A stretch of 64,000 nt of DNA from Gammaproteobacteria bacterium (GCA_022360445.1 JAKSCV010000090.1:1-64000), one strand, 5' to 3'; positions 38,401 to 48,091 are shown, numbered from the stretch's first letter. Made by a program: numbers and translations. Notes: a model not told the origin generated them from the sequence alone.

Positions 38401-38620
38401 CGTGAATTTTTTCTTCAATCCGAACACAAACACTTTGCTCAACTTCTTCTGATGAAGCGCCAGGGTAGGCAACACTGGTGACGACCATATCAAGCGAGAT
38501 TTCCGGAAAGGTCTCTTTGCGAATATCCGGGAAGTTAAGGGCACCTGTGATCAGAATCAGCAGCATCAATAAATTTGCTGCAACGGGGTTTTTGGTCATC
38601 CAGGCAACCATGTTATTCAT
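35480..38620 (-). CDS. RND-family efflux transporter permease (AcrB/MexB-like)
   Basis: A 1046-residue inner-membrane transporter of the hydrophobe/amphiphile efflux group. It has the typical layout of 12 membrane helices and two large periplasmic loops. The proton-relay aspartates lie in GIVVDDAIVVGENIHTH (TM4); the second half mirrors it with VNDNLVLVDYINRARERGEE. The protein pairs with the adaptor encoded 2 bases upstream. No TolC-type outer-membrane channel is in the window. The substrate is unknown. Confidence 0.95.
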   Translation of the reverse strand: MNNMVAWMTKNPVAANLLMLLILITGALNFPDIRKETFPEISLDMVVTSVAYPGASSEEVEQSVCVRIEEKIHDLEGIKQLSSTANEGLCAVSVEVELNYDTAKMLDDIKARVDSITSFPDGVERPSFREVEFRRRAIGIAVSGQTDDLTLKRVAEKIRDDLTSLDSISQVDLLSAPTPEIRIEVSETDLQHYGLTLSEVAQAVKRSSLDLPGGSLKTTAGDVWIRTLGQASVGEQFEQINVRTQPDGSVLKLADIATVIDGLEETTKITRFNGQTSLYLSVKRVGEESILKVTDAVKDYIAHIPLPEGIEVATWRDNSTFYRSRADLLIKNGLLGFALVFIVLVLFLRLRLAFWVSLGIPISFMGALMVLPSLDGSINMVSMFAFILVLGIVVDDAIVVGENIHTHQERTGNHLLGAILGTQEVAKPVIFAVLTTIVAFMPILYLPGVNGQVWKIIPVIVITTLVFSLIECLFILPAHLGAMRQRSASNEQTYPFSKVLGAFSNGLEFVIHKIYAPVLAVCIRWRYTTIALFLVALVLAWGLIQGGFLKIVFFPQVQRDFIVASLAFPQGTALAKTQAAIGHMEETALKLRKELADENGENSPIAYTAITVGQMQFSSRTDFTDREGNHVGEVALELTPSETRAITTQEIEDRWRASVGDIPGALQLKYNSSIFSGGAGMEIQLAGANVDVLRQASEELKQHLREYDGTYQVSDSNRGGKPEIHLNLRPGVEHLGLKLDDLAQQVRSGFYGNEVQRIQRGRDEVKVWVRYPLSERQTLQDLESIQIRLPDGTEIPFNVVAHAEYTLGDATIERRDRKRIINISAEVDHNRAEAGKILTDLRQQYLPQLVAKYPSISWSTEGRSKDREDIVDAIYKYGLLALIAIYALMAIPFGSYVQPLIIMSAIPFGLVGAVVGHFILGINMSLLSLSGMVAVAGVVVNDNLVLVDYINRARERGEELFHAIKNSGVARFRAVILTSLTTFVGLAPLMVERSVQAQFLIPMAASLAFGVAFATFVSLLFVPTSYHVIEDIRQIFVRKRPIPAKS

Positions 38621-38622
38621 CG

Positions 38623-39765
38623 TCAGCTTGCCGCCTGGTTAGGTTCTATCTCGATCTGCATACCTTCGATGATGACTTCTAGCGGCGATACGATGACACG
38701 GTCTCCGGGGTTAGCGCCTTGACGGATGATGGTCCGAGCTGGCTCTGTTCGCAGCACCTGAACAGGCTGAATCGTCAGTCTTTCATCTGGGTTGATGAGC
38801 AAAACTTTTTCTTTTTCGTGCAAGGCTTTTGGAGGAATAACAAAGACTTGATGGGCTTCTTTACCCAAAATAGTGGCTTTTACGAATTGGCCGACTGGCG
38901 GTGAGTTTTCGGATGCTGTACGGGCCACCAGTGTAATGAGCCGTGTTTGAGGATCAATGCGGCCCTCGCTGTGACGAATCGTTGCAGGCCACTCATGTGT
39001 TTTACCAGCAAACTCACCCCTGAGGATGGCATTAGCCGAACCCCCATTGAATAGGCCATCGGGTAGAAATTTTAACTCTTCGTCGTGCAACGGAAGGCGA
39101 ACTTCCGTTTCCTTGGGCGTATAGAGATGTGCAGCGGCTTCGCCCACGCGCATAAAGTGACCGATATCCACTTGTTTTTGGTCAATGCGGCCTTCAAAAG
39201 GGGCTTTTATTTCAACGCGTTGGAGGTTCAAGCGGGCAATTTCGAGGTCAGCTTTAGCGCCGCGAAGTCGCGCGCGTGCTTCGGCAAGTTGAGGCTCCTT
39301 TAAAACCAGCGGGCTGGGTGTGCCGCGTTTTCCCAGTTCGTTCCACTCGTAGCGTGCTTGTTCGGCCTCGGCCTCGGTTCGGCTGAGCAGTTGTTCAGCA
39401 GCGGCCACTTGTGCTTCAGCGCGCGCCAATGCCAGCTTGTAGTCCCTGTCATCCAGCTTAAGCAGTACCTCACCTTTTTGAAAATCCCCCCCCACGTAGA
39501 AGTTCGGGTGAGTTTCTATCACGGTTCCACTCACCTGAGCGATGAGTGCGGCACTGAGCCTGGGTTCGATGCGTCCTTGAGAGTGCACCTCATAGCGCAC
39601 GGTTTCTGGTTGTAACATGATCGTTTGCACGAGTGGTGGCCGAGGCTGCACTGTGCGTCGCTCAGGTGGCTTTTTGGCTTGTCCGAGTGCATAGGCACCC
39701 AGTACACCGCCGATGATGAGGATGATGGGGAGTAAAACTTTAGGGTAGATCAATTGCTTGGCCAT
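38623..39765 (-). CDS. RND efflux periplasmic adaptor (membrane fusion protein)
   Basis: A 380-residue HlyD/AcrA-type adaptor. It has an N-terminal membrane anchor (about 8-27), a barrel-sandwich (lipoyl-like) domain with RIEPRLSAALIAQVSGTV and LLKLDDRDYKLALARAEAQV, a coiled-coil hairpin (about 115-175) and a C-terminal beta-barrel. It links the RND pump to an outer-membrane channel. The gene precedes the RND gene by 2 bases and overlaps the end of the CYTH gene by 16 bases. Confidence 0.94.
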   Translation of the reverse strand: MAKQLIYPKVLLPIILIIGGVLGAYALGQAKKPPERRTVQPRPPLVQTIMLQPETVRYEVHSQGRIEPRLSAALIAQVSGTVIETHPNFYVGGDFQKGEVLLKLDDRDYKLALARAEAQVAAAEQLLSRTEAEAEQARYEWNELGKRGTPSPLVLKEPQLAEARARLRGAKADLEIARLNLQRVEIKAPFEGRIDQKQVDIGHFMRVGEAAAHLYTPKETEVRLPLHDEELKFLPDGLFNGGSANAILRGEFAGKTHEWPATIRHSEGRIDPQTRLITLVARTASENSPPVGQFVKATILGKEAHQVFVIPPKALHEKEKVLLINPDERLTIQPVQVLRTEPARTIIRQGANPGDRVIVSPLEVIIEGMQIEIEPNQAAS

Positions 39766-40229
39766 TGGGTGTACGGGTGTTCGTAAAGGTGGGTATTGAG
39801 GTAGCGTGGGTCATCACTGACTTCTGTGGTAGCCCATTTTGGTCGTGCAAAAAGCTGGTCTGGGTTTTGTAATTCGATTTCGGCGACAATCAGACCGGAA
39901 TTAAGTCCTTGAAAGTCATCCACTTCCCATATCATGCCTTCATGCTCAACCTCGTAGCGGACTTTTTCGATAGGTACCCGTTCGCAGTGTTGTTCCAGCA
40001 TGATTCGGCCATGGTCTTCAGGGACTTCGTATTCAAATTCATGGCGGGTAATGTCGTCAACTCGGGCTTTGATGCAAAGGAAATAAGACGTGCCTTTTTG
40101 CCGAATCCGACAGGCGAGGCGTTTATTGGTGGCTAAAAAACCCTGTCGGATAAGCGTGCCTGTTGCCGGCTTTTGCCATTTTTGTTTGTCTACCAGGAAT
40201 TTTCGCTCTATTTCCAGGTGGTTATTCAT
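39750..40229 (-). CDS. CYTH-domain protein (triphosphate tunnel metalloenzyme)
   Basis: A 159-residue single-domain CYTH protein. The signature ExExK is seen as LEIERKFLVDK (E6, E8, K10), and charged tunnel residues follow along the chain. Bacterial single-domain members hydrolyse inorganic tripolyphosphate or act on nucleoside triphosphates with Mg2+ or Mn2+. It is the first gene of a three-gene minus-strand set with the RND adaptor and pump, overlapping the adaptor start. A functional link to efflux is not evident. Confidence 0.9.
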   Translation of the reverse strand: MNNHLEIERKFLVDKQKWQKPATGTLIRQGFLATNKRLACRIRQKGTSYFLCIKARVDDITRHEFEYEVPEDHGRIMLEQHCERVPIEKVRYEVEHEGMIWEVDDFQGLNSGLIVAEIELQNPDQLFARPKWATTEVSDDPRYLNTHLYEHPYTQWPSN

Positions 40230-40344
40230 TTTAAGAAGCTACCGCATGGCCAGCGGCTAATGTAAGGTTTTTAGCGGATAAGGGCAATGACGAGTTTGTA
40301 ACAGAGTATTGCTTTGATTTCGCGCTTAATGGCCGTTTACTGGT

Positions 40345-41439
40345 ATGATCTGCGTTCTTATGCAGAGCCAACACCATCATATCTTTGAGCCGGTCTATCT
40401 CTATGGCAAGCCCCGAAACCAGGGCGTGATACGCCAGTTTCCAGCGGATTTTATCGTGAGTGAGTGCCTGGGTTTTGAGCCATCGGGTGAGGGCGAGCAC
40501 TTGTATTTGCAGGTGCAAAAGCAAGGTGAGAATACGCAGTGGTTGGCTCGGCAACTGGCCTCTGCTTTTGGTATTCGCTTACGTGATGTCAGTTTTTCCG
40601 GGCTGAAAGATCGACACGCATTGACAACGCAATGGTTTAGCCTTCACTTGCCGGGAAAAACAGATCGCGACGATCAGGTGATTGAGCTGCCCAATATCAC
40701 GGTCCTCCAGCGAGCCAGGCACCATAAAAAATTACGCAGAGGCGCTCATAAAACGAACGAATTTGAAATCCGCATCCGTTCGGTAGCCGGTGACCGGGTC
40801 GATATCGAACACAGGCTTGCCGCGTTGCAGAAGGGTTTCCCGAATTATTTTGGCCCCCAACGTTTTGGAACGGCAAATCGGAATCTGGAAAAAGTGCGCC
40901 AGTTATTTGCCGGCCAGCTCAGAAAAGTCCGGCGGGAGACACGGTCACTTTATTTATCCACTGCGCGCGCCTGGCTGTTTAACCTTGTCTTGTCGGGTCG
41001 CATGTCTGAAGAAGGAATGCCAAATTTGCGAGAAGGTGATGTGCTACAACTAGCAGGAACAAACAGCGTTTTTTGTGTCACAGAACTGGATTCAGAACTG
41101 CTGAAACGGCTGGAAAAAGGTGATGTTTTCTTAACCGGGCCCTTGTGGGGGCGTGGCCCTGTGATGACCGGGGCGAGCATGACTGTGTTAGAGCAAGGCT
41201 TTACGGCTGCCGAGCCGGACTTAAAAGCCGGGCTGGAAGCCGCTGGTTTAACAGCCGATCGTCGAGCACTTTTGAGTCGCCCAAGGCAGTTATCTTGGGA
41301 ATGGGAAAATGAGGCAACTGTCCGCATTGGATTCCATTTGGGCCAGGGCGTTTATGCCACCAGTTTGTTAAGAGAAGTGTTTCACCTGAAGGATGCAATG
41401 GTTCGAGAAAGCGGAGGTACCGATGAGTTGGTGGGGTAA
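40345..41439 (+). CDS. truD: tRNA pseudouridine(13) synthase TruD
   Basis: TruD, 364 residues, makes pseudouridine at position 13 of tRNA-Glu. The catalytic aspartate is D89 in SGLKDRHA; other family marks are NYFGPQRFG and LPGRM-like SGRMSEEGMP. Start ATG 40345, with ATG 40360 as an alternative. In many relatives it stands in the ispD-ispF-truD-surE-pcm set; here it is divergent from the CYTH gene and overlaps djlA instead. Confidence 0.95.
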   Translation: MICVLMQSQHHHIFEPVYLYGKPRNQGVIRQFPADFIVSECLGFEPSGEGEHLYLQVQKQGENTQWLARQLASAFGIRLRDVSFSGLKDRHALTTQWFSLHLPGKTDRDDQVIELPNITVLQRARHHKKLRRGAHKTNEFEIRIRSVAGDRVDIEHRLAALQKGFPNYFGPQRFGTANRNLEKVRQLFAGQLRKVRRETRSLYLSTARAWLFNLVLSGRMSEEGMPNLREGDVLQLAGTNSVFCVTELDSELLKRLEKGDVFLTGPLWGRGPVMTGASMTVLEQGFTAAEPDLKAGLEAAGLTADRRALLSRPRQLSWEWENEATVRIGFHLGQGVYATSLLREVFHLKDAMVRESGGTDELVG

Positions 41440-42271
41440 AGTGTTGGGTGGCACATTTGGTTTTATGCTGGGAGGGCCCCTCGGTGCGGCGATTGGTGCG
41501 GCGATCGGGCATAACTTTGATCGCGGCCTGGCGGGGATTGATCGGGACAATCTGGAAGGCGCGAGCGAGGAGGAGCAGGAAAAAATACAAGCCGCCTTTT
41601 TTACGGCCACATTCTCGATGATGGGGTATCTGGCCAAATCGGATGGGCGCGTCAGTGAAGAGGAAATTGGCATGGCCCGACAGGTCATGGCCAATATGAA
41701 TTTGAATGCAGACATGCGCCGTGCCGCGATTAATCTTTTCAATCAGGGTAAAGGCGCTCATTTCCCCGCTCGGGATATGGTTGAGCAATTTCGCAAAATG
41801 TGCGGTCGCCGTACCAACTTGGTACGCATGTTTATGGAAATTCAGCTGCAGGCTGTGTATGCCGATGGAGAGTTGCACCCAGCTGAAGAGAAGGCTCTGA
41901 TGCAAATTTGCCAATGGTTGCGTTTCCCAGTATCCAGCTATCGGCAACTGGAAACCATGGTGCGGGCTTCCATCCATGCGGCAGGGCAGCAGCGCTCTGA
42001 TCAAGGCAAACGTTCCCAATATCGCCAACAAAAGAAAAGCTCACAGTCGGCGGAGGGGATGAGTATTCAAGATGCTTATGACTTGCTGGGCGTGACATCA
42101 ACCAGCAGTAGTGCTGAGATCAAACGTGCCTACCGGCGGCTCATGAGCCAGCATCACCCGGATAAGCTGGTCTCCAAAGGGCTCCCTGAAGAAATGATAA
42201 AGCTGGCGACCGAAAAAACCCATCAAATCCGCCAAGCTTATGAAAAAATCAAGGCGCTCAAGGGTTTTTGA
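41423..42271 (+). CDS. djlA: DnaJ-like co-chaperone DjlA
   Basis: DjlA, 282 residues: an N-terminal glycine-rich membrane helix (SWWGKVLGGTFGFMLGG, about 2-29), a central TerB-like helical domain (about 50-150) and a C-terminal J domain (about 217-282) with the HPD motif in SQHHPDKL. It works with DnaK at the inner membrane and is linked to envelope stress responses. The ATG at 41423 follows GGAGG and overlaps the truD end by 17 bases; a longer reading from 41393 is less likely. Confidence 0.94.
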   Translation: MSWWGKVLGGTFGFMLGGPLGAAIGAAIGHNFDRGLAGIDRDNLEGASEEEQEKIQAAFFTATFSMMGYLAKSDGRVSEEEIGMARQVMANMNLNADMRRAAINLFNQGKGAHFPARDMVEQFRKMCGRRTNLVRMFMEIQLQAVYADGELHPAEEKALMQICQWLRFPVSSYRQLETMVRASIHAAGQQRSDQGKRSQYRQQKKSSQSAEGMSIQDAYDLLGVTSTSSSAEIKRAYRRLMSQHHPDKLVSKGLPEEMIKLATEKTHQIRQAYEKIKALKGF

Positions 42272-42325
42272 CCAAGCGCTAATCAACGGGATCTTTTAAC
42301 GTAACTAACGCAACAAAAAACTTAA

Positions 42326-43735
<1,410 letters not shown>

Positions 43736-43737
43736 TT

Positions 43738-44166
43738 ATGACGCATAGGGTTGTTCGCCCAGCCAGTTGGCATGAGGATGAGGGCAAACTGCGTCAAGTG
43801 CGGGAAGCCGTCTTTATCTGTGAACAAAATGTTCCGGTTGAACTTGAGTGGGATGAAGCAGACAAAACGTGCATTCATGCGCTTGTTGAAGATGCTGAAG
43901 GATTGCCATTGGCTGTCGGACGGCTGCTACCCGATGGCCAAATTGGCCGCATGGCCGTTAGACGAGAAGCGCGAGGGCAGGGAGTTGGTGGTGCCGTGTT
44001 AGCGTTTTTAATCGGCCAGGCACGCCAGCGCAACTTTACGGAAGTCTGGCTTCATGGCCAGACTCATGCGGTTCCTTTTTATGAGCAGCACGGGTTTGTT
44101 GCAGAAGGCGACATCTTCATGGAAGCGGGGATTCATCACCGTATGATGCGTTGTGTCTTAGGCTAG
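43738..44166 (+). CDS. GNAT-family N-acetyltransferase
   Basis: A 142-residue single GNAT domain. The acetyl-CoA pyrophosphate loop is seen in RMAVRREARGQGVGGAVLAF (motif A), followed by the C-terminal HAVPFYEQHGFVAEGDIF segment. The substrate is unknown; the sequence looks like ElaA- or YjcF-type acetyltransferases. It starts 2 bases after the purB stop, so the two are probably co-transcribed. Confidence 0.9.
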   Translation: MTHRVVRPASWHEDEGKLRQVREAVFICEQNVPVELEWDEADKTCIHALVEDAEGLPLAVGRLLPDGQIGRMAVRREARGQGVGGAVLAFLIGQARQRNFTEVWLHGQTHAVPFYEQHGFVAEGDIFMEAGIHHRMMRCVLG

Positions 44167-44176
44167 CTTAAGGCGG

Positions 44177-44202
44177 GTTGTGGCTGCTTTATCAACCACA
44201 AC
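44177..44202. terminator. Stem-loop between convergent acetyltransferase and AraC genes
   Basis: GTTGTGG (44177-44183) and CCACAAC (44196-44202) form a 7-bp stem with a 12-base loop in a 49-base gap between convergent genes. A T-rich stretch follows at some distance. Probably a shared terminator. Confidence 0.4.
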
Positions 44203-44215
44203 AACAAGGTGCCAC

Positions 44216-45049
44216 TTATTTTAATGGCATGCAGATCAGCGTTTCTAAAGCTTGGGGTGGCGTGTCTTTTGGATTATTTAAATAGATTTCAAAACAAGGC
44301 CTGTTAGCTGGCTCTTCGCCGGACTCTGGTAGCCAGCTTCCATATAACCATTGGTAAGCCTGCTCGAGTTGGGAATAAGGGCCAATGAATTTCAATGTAG
44401 CATGGCGGCCGCCTTCAAGTGTTATGAGTTGAATGTCTTCCCGGTCGCTGGCCATCTTCTCTGGTGCAGAAATGCAGGCTGTCGAACGTAGTTTTTCTGG
44501 CTTTACGTGGCCGGGGTCATCATAAAAGATACCGATGACCTGTGTTTTTTCACTGAGTACGGCTTGTTTGCTAAACCCCCAGGCATAAAGCTTGTCGAAA
44601 GCGGCGCCAATTTGCATGTAGGGGCCTTTATGATCAATACCAAATAGCTTTTGGGGTTTCATATCTTCAATCTTTACGCTGTGCATGTTTGTTATCTCCG
44701 TTTGTTTAAGCTGATGGATCCACTGCGAAGGCGACATGCCATAAGTTTGTTGAAATGCCCGGCTAAAGGATTCGGTTGAGCGATAACTCGTTTCTTGAGC
44801 CGTTTGGTGAATGTGTGTGTTGGGTCGTTGGAGGAGCTTGCCGGCAAAGTGCATACGTAAGCGGCGAGTAGTTTTATGGACGGTTTCACCGCACATTTGT
44901 TTGTAGATTCGGTGAAAGTGGTAAGGTGAAAAGCAAGCGTGGTCAGCGAGCTCAAGTAGACCCCAGTCTTTGAGCGGGTCAGACCAGATTAACTCAATGA
45001 CGGACTCGATGCGTTTCGCGTATGCTTGGCGGGTTGTCGCTTTTTTCAT
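44216..45049 (-). CDS. AraC-family regulator with GyrI-like effector domain
   Basis: A 277-residue transcription factor: an N-terminal AraC/XylS DNA-binding region with two helix-turn-helix units (about 1-110, including FSPYHFHRIYKQMCGETV and FSRAFQQTYGMSPSQW), then a GyrI-like small-molecule domain (about 120-277, with KLFGIDHKGPYMQIG). This order is found in Rob- and SbmC-related regulators of drug and stress responses. Its 164-base upstream region has an 8-base inverted repeat that could be its own operator. Target genes are unknown. Confidence 0.92.
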   Translation of the reverse strand: MKKATTRQAYAKRIESVIELIWSDPLKDWGLLELADHACFSPYHFHRIYKQMCGETVHKTTRRLRMHFAGKLLQRPNTHIHQTAQETSYRSTESFSRAFQQTYGMSPSQWIHQLKQTEITNMHSVKIEDMKPQKLFGIDHKGPYMQIGAAFDKLYAWGFSKQAVLSEKTQVIGIFYDDPGHVKPEKLRSTACISAPEKMASDREDIQLITLEGGRHATLKFIGPYSQLEQAYQWLYGSWLPESGEEPANRPCFEIYLNNPKDTPPQALETLICMPLK

Positions 45050-45064
45050 GGTGGCATCAGCATA

Positions 45065-45115
45065 ACCTGCGCTTACTGATAATGTTTGCGATTTTTATTC
45101 AGTACATGCGCAGGT
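45065..45115. promoter_or_regulatory. Widely spaced inverted repeat upstream of the AraC-family gene
   Basis: ACCTGCGC (45065-45072) and GCGCAGGT (45108-45115) are exact inverted copies 35 bases apart, with partly matching flanks (CATA and TGTATG). They begin 15 bases upstream of the regulator start. Possible paired binding sites for autoregulation. Confidence 0.35.
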
Positions 45116-45213
45116 GTATGAGGTAGAGATAACGCTTTTTTATTTATGATATTTAGTCAGTTATATAACAAACTTCATGCTGAGAAGAGGGTGCGCTGAA
45201 ACGGCCGGTCTTT

Positions 45214-45933
45214 TTAAGTTGCCGACTGATTAAGTTGGCTGACTGGGTGCAGTCCGCATTCTTTGCTTTCTGGATTCTCCCACCACCAACGGCCTGCCCG
45301 AACATCTTCGCCTGCGGAAATGGCCCGTGTACAAGGGGCGCAGCCAATACTGGGGTAGTGTTGATCGTGTAAGGCATTGTAGGGGACTTTATAAGCGCGG
45401 ATATAGTCCCAGACTTCTTTTTCTGTCCATTCAATGAGTGGGTTGACTTTATACAGGTCATTACCGGCATCCCACTCTACAAATGTAACGTCACTACGAG
45501 TCACAGATTGTTCTTTGCGCAGCCCTGTGATCCAGGCATCTTTACCCTGCAGCGCACGTGCGAGGGGTTCAAGCTTACGAACCTGGCAACAGGCTTTGCG
45601 AAGTTCGGCGCTTTCGTAGAAGGCATTGATACCGTGGGTTTTTACGAATTGCTGTAGTGGCTGGGCTTCCGGATAGTAAATATCAATATGTGTGTTGTAT
45701 TTTTTTTCAATTTCCGCCAGCAGTTTGAGTGTCTCCTCAGGCAGCCGCCCGGTATCTAAACAAAACATTTGGATGCCGGGAGCATATTTGCTGATCAAGT
45801 CAGTGAGTACAACATCCTCGGCACCCAGACTGTTTGCCAGCACAAGGTTTGGGTAGTCGGCTTTGGCGACATTTAAAACGTGAATTGTTTGATCGAGTTT
45901 GTCTTGTAATTCAGCGCTGATGAATGCGGACAT
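45214..45933 (-). CDS. cysH: Assimilatory adenylylsulfate (APS) reductase, CysH family
   Basis: A 239-residue CysH protein. It has the cysteines of the [4Fe-4S] type: C115-C116 in KACCQVRK and C198/C201 in IGCAPCTRA, together with the catalytic C226 in ECGLHP. This pattern marks enzymes that use APS directly, not PAPS as in E. coli CysH. It reduces APS to sulfite and AMP with thioredoxin. It is last in the minus-strand unit tauE-cysI-DUF934-cysH, 39 bases after DUF934. Confidence 0.93.
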   Translation of the reverse strand: MSAFISAELQDKLDQTIHVLNVAKADYPNLVLANSLGAEDVVLTDLISKYAPGIQMFCLDTGRLPEETLKLLAEIEKKYNTHIDIYYPEAQPLQQFVKTHGINAFYESAELRKACCQVRKLEPLARALQGKDAWITGLRKEQSVTRSDVTFVEWDAGNDLYKVNPLIEWTEKEVWDYIRAYKVPYNALHDQHYPSIGCAPCTRAISAGEDVRAGRWWWENPESKECGLHPVSQLNQSAT

Positions 45934-45972
45934 AACGGGCTTCCTTATACTGGTACGGGTGGCTAGAGTGCT

Positions 45973-46410
45973 TCACTGATAGTGAACAGTAATCTCATCA
46001 AATGCTTGGACATCATTGTTTTGGTAGTGTTCATCGGGAATGTCAAACGCGTCAAACCCACAGCGTTGCATATATCCCAGTCGGTCTCGGGTGACATAAC
46101 CGGTGGCCCTTAGCTGCCCGGTATAGCCCGCACGGCGGAGCAGGCGGGCAAAACTAAACCCCCGCCCCTCAGCAAAATTTGGGAAGTGAATAGCAATCAA
46201 CTCAAACCGGTTTGGTTCCGCTAACAGGGGGGCAATCTCATCGTCTGGGGTGACTTCCACAGCCACTTTTCCGGAATGGGCGTTGAAGGTTTCTGTGGCT
46301 TCCAGGTAGTCTTCAAGTGGAACAAGGATATTTCCAGCAGGCAATTCCGTAGGTTTATCAACGGTTAGCCAGTTGTTTTCGGCCACAGTTCGGTTAATGA
46401 GTAATGGCAT
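45973..46410 (-). CDS. DUF934 protein linked to sulfite reduction
   Basis: A 145-residue protein of the DUF934 family, nearly always found next to cysI-type sulfite reductases and often annotated as involved in sulfite reduction. Conserved blocks include FPNFAEGRGFSFARLLRR and YVTRDRLGYMQRCGFDAF. No cofactor motif is seen; the role may be electron transfer or assembly. The second ATG (46410) is preferred because AAGGAG lies 7 bases before it. It overlaps the cysI end by 17 bases. Confidence 0.88.
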   Translation of the reverse strand: MPLLINRTVAENNWLTVDKPTELPAGNILVPLEDYLEATETFNAHSGKVAVEVTPDDEIAPLLAEPNRFELIAIHFPNFAEGRGFSFARLLRRAGYTGQLRATGYVTRDRLGYMQRCGFDAFDIPDEHYQNNDVQAFDEITVHYQ

Positions 46411-48052
46411 TGGCATTCTCCTTGAAGGGCTTAATTCCGATTCGGTCGACGGTTTTGATAAAAGGTTCACCCTCTAGGCGGTTTTCAATATAGGTGTTGA
46501 GAATGGCTTCCAGTATGTCGGCTATTTTATCAGCTGGGTAGCCTCGGCCAAGTGCTGTCCCCAGTTTGGCTTCTTCACTGGCAGATCCGCCAAGCCGGAT
46601 CTGGTAGTAAAACTCACCTTTATTGTCGACGCCCATAATGCCGATATGACCAGTATGGTGATGTCCGCAGGCATTCAGGCAGCCCGACATGTTGAGGTGG
46701 ATGTCGCCCAGGTCATACAGGTAGTCCAAGTCATCAAAACGGGCATTAATTTGATCGGCGATATCCAGGGTGGTCGCATCTGCCAGAGAGCAAAAATCAT
46801 AGCCAGGGCAGACGATCATGTCTGTGAGTGTGCCGATATTTGGTTTCGCTAAATCTAATGTAACGAGTGCTTTCCATAGGACGTAGAGATCTTTTTGTTC
46901 AATGTCGGCCAAGACCAGGTTTTGGTTAAATGTGGCGCGTATTTCGCCAAAGCTATATTGATCAGCCAAGTCGGCAATGGCTTCCATTTGTTGGTCACTG
47001 ATGTCGCCAGCCGGCCGACTAAAGGACTTCAAAGAAAGGTATACAACGCGGTAACCAGGCTGTTTGTGTTCAGCCGTGTTTTTCTTGTACCAGGTGCGAA
47101 AGGCAGGATCTGTGTTCAGTTGTGACTCTAGTGTCCGGTCTTCGCTGGCTTTTGCTTGGTAAGTGTGAGGTTGGAAGTGGCTTTGAAGGCGTTTGATTTC
47201 AGCATCTGGTAGTTCGAGGTCGCTATTTTTGATGGCCTGCCATTCGGCTTCAACTTTTTCTTTAAACGTTTCTATGCCGATTTTATTCACCAGGATTTTG
47301 ATTCGCGCCATGTATTTTTTATCTCTTCGGCCTAGCAGGTTATAGACGCGCAGTATGGCTTCCAGGTACGAGAGCAGATGTTTTTTCTCCAGGAACGGGT
47401 GAATTTGCTGGCCGAGATGCGGGGTGCGTCCCAAGCCGCCGCCAACGAGTATTTCAAAACCGGTTTCTCCGGCGCTGTTCTTGACAAGATGAACACCGAT
47501 ATCATGAATTTGTGATGCTGCCCTGTCGATCGGGCTTGCAGTAACCGCAATTTTGAACTTGCGTGGCAGATAGGCGAACTCCGGATGTAAAGTGGACCAC
47601 TGGCGAATAGCCTCGCACCAGGGGCGTGGGTCTTCAATCTCATCGGGCGTTACACCGGCGAGTGGGTCGGTTGTCGTGTTCCGGATGCAATTACCACTGG
47701 TTTGGATAGCATGCATTTGCACGGAGGCTAATTCGGCGAGAATATCAGGGACGTCTTCCAGTTTTGGCCAGTTGTACTGGATGTTAGTACGCGTAGTGAA
47801 GTGGCCATAACCCTTATCATAAGTTCGGGCAATGTGTGCCAGTTTGCGCATTTGTGTGGAAGATAACATACCGTATGGAATAGCAACGCGCAGCATGGGT
47901 GCATGGCGCTGGATGTAGAGGCCATTCATCAGCCGCAGTGGACGAAAATCATCTTCCGGAATTTTTTTGTCCAGATAGCGATGGGTTTGATCGCGGTATT
48001 GTTCGACACGATCGTTAACAAGTTGTTGATCTTTCTCCGTATATTGGTACAT
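46394..48052 (-). CDS. cysI: Sulfite reductase hemoprotein (siroheme, [4Fe-4S])
   Basis: A 552-residue sulfite/nitrite reductase with the two-fold siroheme fold. The coupled [4Fe-4S]-siroheme ligands are C415 and C421 (CPGYDFC) and C458 and C462 (SGCLNAC). Siroheme-side residues lie in FTTRTNIQYNW and RNTTTDPLAG. It reduces sulfite to sulfide. No CysJ flavoprotein is in the window; with DUF934 next door the enzyme probably uses another electron donor such as ferredoxin. It lies between tauE and DUF934. Confidence 0.94.
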   Translation of the reverse strand: MYQYTEKDQQLVNDRVEQYRDQTHRYLDKKIPEDDFRPLRLMNGLYIQRHAPMLRVAIPYGMLSSTQMRKLAHIARTYDKGYGHFTTRTNIQYNWPKLEDVPDILAELASVQMHAIQTSGNCIRNTTTDPLAGVTPDEIEDPRPWCEAIRQWSTLHPEFAYLPRKFKIAVTASPIDRAASQIHDIGVHLVKNSAGETGFEILVGGGLGRTPHLGQQIHPFLEKKHLLSYLEAILRVYNLLGRRDKKYMARIKILVNKIGIETFKEKVEAEWQAIKNSDLELPDAEIKRLQSHFQPHTYQAKASEDRTLESQLNTDPAFRTWYKKNTAEHKQPGYRVVYLSLKSFSRPAGDISDQQMEAIADLADQYSFGEIRATFNQNLVLADIEQKDLYVLWKALVTLDLAKPNIGTLTDMIVCPGYDFCSLADATTLDIADQINARFDDLDYLYDLGDIHLNMSGCLNACGHHHTGHIGIMGVDNKGEFYYQIRLGGSASEEAKLGTALGRGYPADKIADILEAILNTYIENRLEGEPFIKTVDRIGIKPFKENANAITH

Positions 48053-48091
48053 GGGCTAACCTGTGTAAATGAATTTAAGGAGTAAGGTGTT

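Noticed and set aside
40231-40554. 107-codon open frame on the minus strand between the CYTH gene and truD
   Set aside because: Most of it is antisense to the truD start; no domain is visible.
41201-42031. 276-codon open frame on the minus strand
   Set aside because: It spans truD and djlA in antisense, both well supported.
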